DNA from: Chara braunii | Lineage: Eukaryota; Streptophyta; Charophyceae; Charales; Characeae | Assembly (NCBI GenBank): GCA_003427395.1 | Contig: BFEA01000893.1 | Span: 181,300 to 201,375, forward strand | Direction of reading: 5' to 3' | Length of the DNA: 20,076 nt | Part shown: in pieces, positions 18,224 to 20,076 of the stretch | Layout of the letters: each line of letters opens with the position of its first letter | Position numbering within the stretch: position 1 is the stretch's first letter | Made by a program: the position numbers and the translations under genes | Notes under the pieces: generated by a model | Told to the model about the DNA's origin: nothing | The model's database searches: none | Seen by the model: the letters and a program-made list of their open reading frames with translations, nothing else

Positions 18224-19015
18224 GGGGGGTGAGGTGGTTGGGTATGGATAATGGTTGAAGAATATGGGGAGGGTGGTGTAAGGTGGTTGGCTATGGTGGG
18301 TGGGGGAAGAAGATGGGGGAAGGGGAAGGTGTAAGGTGGTTGGCTATGGTGGATGGATGAAGAAGGTGGAGGAGGAAGAAGGTGTGAGGTGGTTGGTTAT
18401 GGTGGATGGGTGAAGAAGATGGAGGGAGAGGGTGTGAGGCAGTTGGCTATGGAGGATGGGTGAAGAAGATGGAAGAGGAAGAGGGTACAAGGTGTTTGGC
18501 TATGACAAAGTGAAGAAGACGGAGGAGGAAGAAGGTGTGAATGGTTGGCTAGGGAGGATAAGTGAAGGAGATGGAGGACGAAGAAGATGTAAGGCGGTCG
18601 GCCATGGAGGATGGGTGAAGAAGATGGAGGAAGTAGGAGTGTGGTGGTCGGCTATGGTGGATGGGTGAAGAAGATGGAGGAGGGAGGTGGTGTGAGGTGG
18701 TTAGCTATGGAGGACGGGTGAAGGTGGAGGAGGAGGAAGGTGCGAGGTGTTTGGCTATGGCGAATAGGTGAAGAAGATGGAGGCGGAAGAAGGTGTGAGA
18801 TGGTTGGCGATGGAGGATGGGTGAAGGAGATGGACGAGGAAGAAGGTGTGAGGTGGTCGGTTACGGAGGATGAGTGAAGAAGATCGAGGAAGAAGAAGGT
18901 GTGCGGTGGTTAGCTTATGGTGGATGGGTGAAGACGATGGAGGAGGGAGGTGGTGTGAGGAGGTTGGCTATGGAGGATGGGTGAAGAAGGTGGAGGAGGA
19001 AGATGTGTGGTGGCC
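18224..19015 (+). repeat. Minisatellite, about 15 units of 50-54 bp
   Basis: The unit pattern is GTGAGGTGGTTGGCTATGG, then AGGATGGGTGAAGAAGATGG, then AGGAGGAAGAAG. I count about 15 consecutive units, with starts near 18224, 18281, 18332, 18386, 18437, 18490, 18541, 18592, 18644, 18695, 18745, 18798, 18851, 18904 and 18958. Units differ by scattered substitutions and short indels; the first and last are the most diverged. Open frames in it (18456-18668, 18870-19058) only reflect that some units are 51 bp long. The strand bias (G and A on plus) is extreme. Confidence 0.93.
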
Positions 19016-19433
19016 GATATCCCCCCCTATTCTAAGTGTCCGGGTTCGTTTCCCCTAAGTTATCCCTAGTCCCGGGTTTCAAAAAGCTCGGATTGCAGCA
19101 ACCAATCCTACAGCAGATATGCAGAAAAATCACAGACTTGCAAAAACAGAGATTTCAAAAAACCCAGATTTTGCAGATTTTGCAGATTTTTGTCATATGC
19201 AATCAGACTCGCTCTCTTTCGCACCTCACATGCATGTAAACAGGTAGCGCAGCAAACTGGCGACAAGCGCCCACTCAGAACTTAAGAGATATGGTAACCA
19301 AGAACACAATTCAGATACAAGCTCACTTCATATGGCTATGGCGCATTAGCACCTGTACAACTCTTTGTTCGTCACTCACCCAACTCTGTTGTTCACACAC
19401 AGGATCACCCTAGATATCCCACACGCGACACAT
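19016..19433. other. Unique sequence, nothing recognised
   Basis: No gene, RNA or mobile-element signature is visible. A small direct repeat (ATTTTGCAG twice, then ATTTTTG) lies at about 19166-19190. The open frame 19036-19239 has no features of a real protein. Confidence 0.5.
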
Positions 19434-19463
19434 TGTACACACGCACACACACGCACACACACG
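19434..19463 (+). repeat. CA-rich microsatellite
   Basis: The array reads as ACACACGC-type units, with (CA)n interrupted three times by CG. Confidence 0.9.
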
Positions 19464-19814
19464 CTACACCCTTCTTCCAGCTATGGCGGTTATGGCCGCT
19501 ACTACCTCTACCGCTATGGCTAAGCTCTCCCTCTGGCCCACTTAGTCTTCGGGGCATACTGCAGACCACCTTGCACAGCTCGTTATGGCAGCGCTTCCGC
19601 GTGGCTTACGTAGGAATGAATGAATGGTTGGGTGCTGCCTCTTGATTTATACTTTTGTGACTCGTTGGTGTGCCCCTTTCCCATGCCCGTGGTGCACACA
19701 GTCCCATACGGTACTTGCTTGACTGAACTAGGACTGACTGGGACTGATACCGCTGACTCAGCAAGGGTGGACTTCACCACTTGCCCACTTGCCTCTATCT
19801 AGACGTGAGCCAAC

Positions 19815-19868
19815 TTCGAAAGGTCACTACTGGGACCTTCTGGAAGTTTGTAGTCCTGGCCTTTCGAA
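19815..19868. repeat. Inverted repeat with 32-base loop
   Basis: TTCGAAAGGTC (19815-19825) and GGCCTTTCGAA (19858-19868) are reverse complements with one mismatch. They lie immediately before the 31-bp tandem repeat and share its CCTTTC phrase. Confidence 0.7.
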
Positions 19869-19871
19869 TAC

Positions 19872-19932
19872 TGTAGCAGCTACGACTTTGACCTTTCAGG
19901 ATTGTAGCAGCTACAACCTTGACCTTTCAGAA
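19872..19932 (+). repeat. Tandem repeat, two 31-bp units
   Basis: Both units contain TGTAGCAGCTAC, then A-C-TTGACCTTTCAG: 19872-19901 and 19903-19932. A further partial copy (ATAGCTACGACTT) follows at about 19939. The TGTAGCAGCTACA core is itself a near-palindrome. Confidence 0.8.
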
Positions 19933-20076
19933 GTCCTATAGCTACGACTTCTAAAACTCCCTAAGACCTCTATCCGACCAGTCTACAGATCGAACCCCTA
20001 CAACCTACGGACCCTACGACAGCCTACCGACTGTTACGAATACACAGGTCACGGGGATACAACTACGACTTCTAGA

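Larger units (their letters stand above)
19464..20076. other. Unique sequence at the right edge, no gene recognised
   Basis: No coding sequence of known type is present. The last 270 bases are rich in CTACGACTT and ACCTTTCAG-like phrases and contain an inverted and a tandem repeat listed separately. Such dense short repetition can mark the edge of another mobile element or LTR continuing beyond the window, but no end can be placed. Confidence 0.4.

Noticed and set aside
18456-19058. Open frames inside the minisatellite
   Set aside because: They arise because some repeat units are 51 bp, a multiple of three; unit length varies and breaks the frame elsewhere.

Overview
The window looks like nuclear DNA of a photosynthetic eukaryote, most likely a land plant or other streptophyte. 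It carries a broken fragment of the plastid gene psbD, stretches resembling plant mitochondrial intergenic or intron DNA, a cluster of AAACCCTA telo-box motifs, and a long, heavily mutated LTR retrotransposon. I found no intact host gene on either strand. Nearly everything is decayed mobile-element or organelle-derived sequence plus simple repeats.

Layout. 1-2492: AT-rich non-coding sequence with a primer-binding-site-like motif at 238-255, a strong hairpin just after it, telo-boxes followed by a TATA-like box, two tandem copies of a ~190-bp module (1081-1470) with a partial third copy at 2376-2470, and a diverged inverted repeat (1585-1859). 2493-8376: an unusual ~6 kb block of broken coding sequence 5' of gag. 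It holds a ~440-codon first domain, three diverged copies of one ~130-residue domain that I do not recognise (about 3740-4160, 7083-7490, 7592-7975), and several other unidentified pieces. This block is interrupted at 5371-6331 by AT-rich DNA containing the psbD fragment. 8494-10448: gag (capsid-like region, Arg/Asp-rich region, degenerate CCHC knuckle). 10449-15345: pro-pol in the order protease, reverse transcriptase, RNase H, integrase, basic C-terminal tail.

The pol sequence is Ty3/gypsy. Its motifs (SDAKRGR; EPSESAY followed by RWFF; IQDLQ; VTIRD) resemble the gypsy elements common in basidiomycete fungi more than the usual plant Athila, Tat or chromoviral lineages; this is judged from remembered family motifs, not from a search. 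The element is dead: the protease catalytic Asp, the RNase H Asp, the last knuckle Cys and one integrase zinc Cys are all replaced, the frame changes several times, and many stop codons are transition products of Trp, Arg or Gln codons, as expected from decay of methylated cytosine.

15346-20076: an AT-rich exit from the element, then ~2.3 kb of unique sequence that looks like plant mitochondrial DNA (tentative), a GA-rich tract with an uninterrupted run of 75 G, a ~15-unit minisatellite (18224-19015), and a final kilobase with a CA microsatellite and small inverted and tandem repeats but no recognisable gene.
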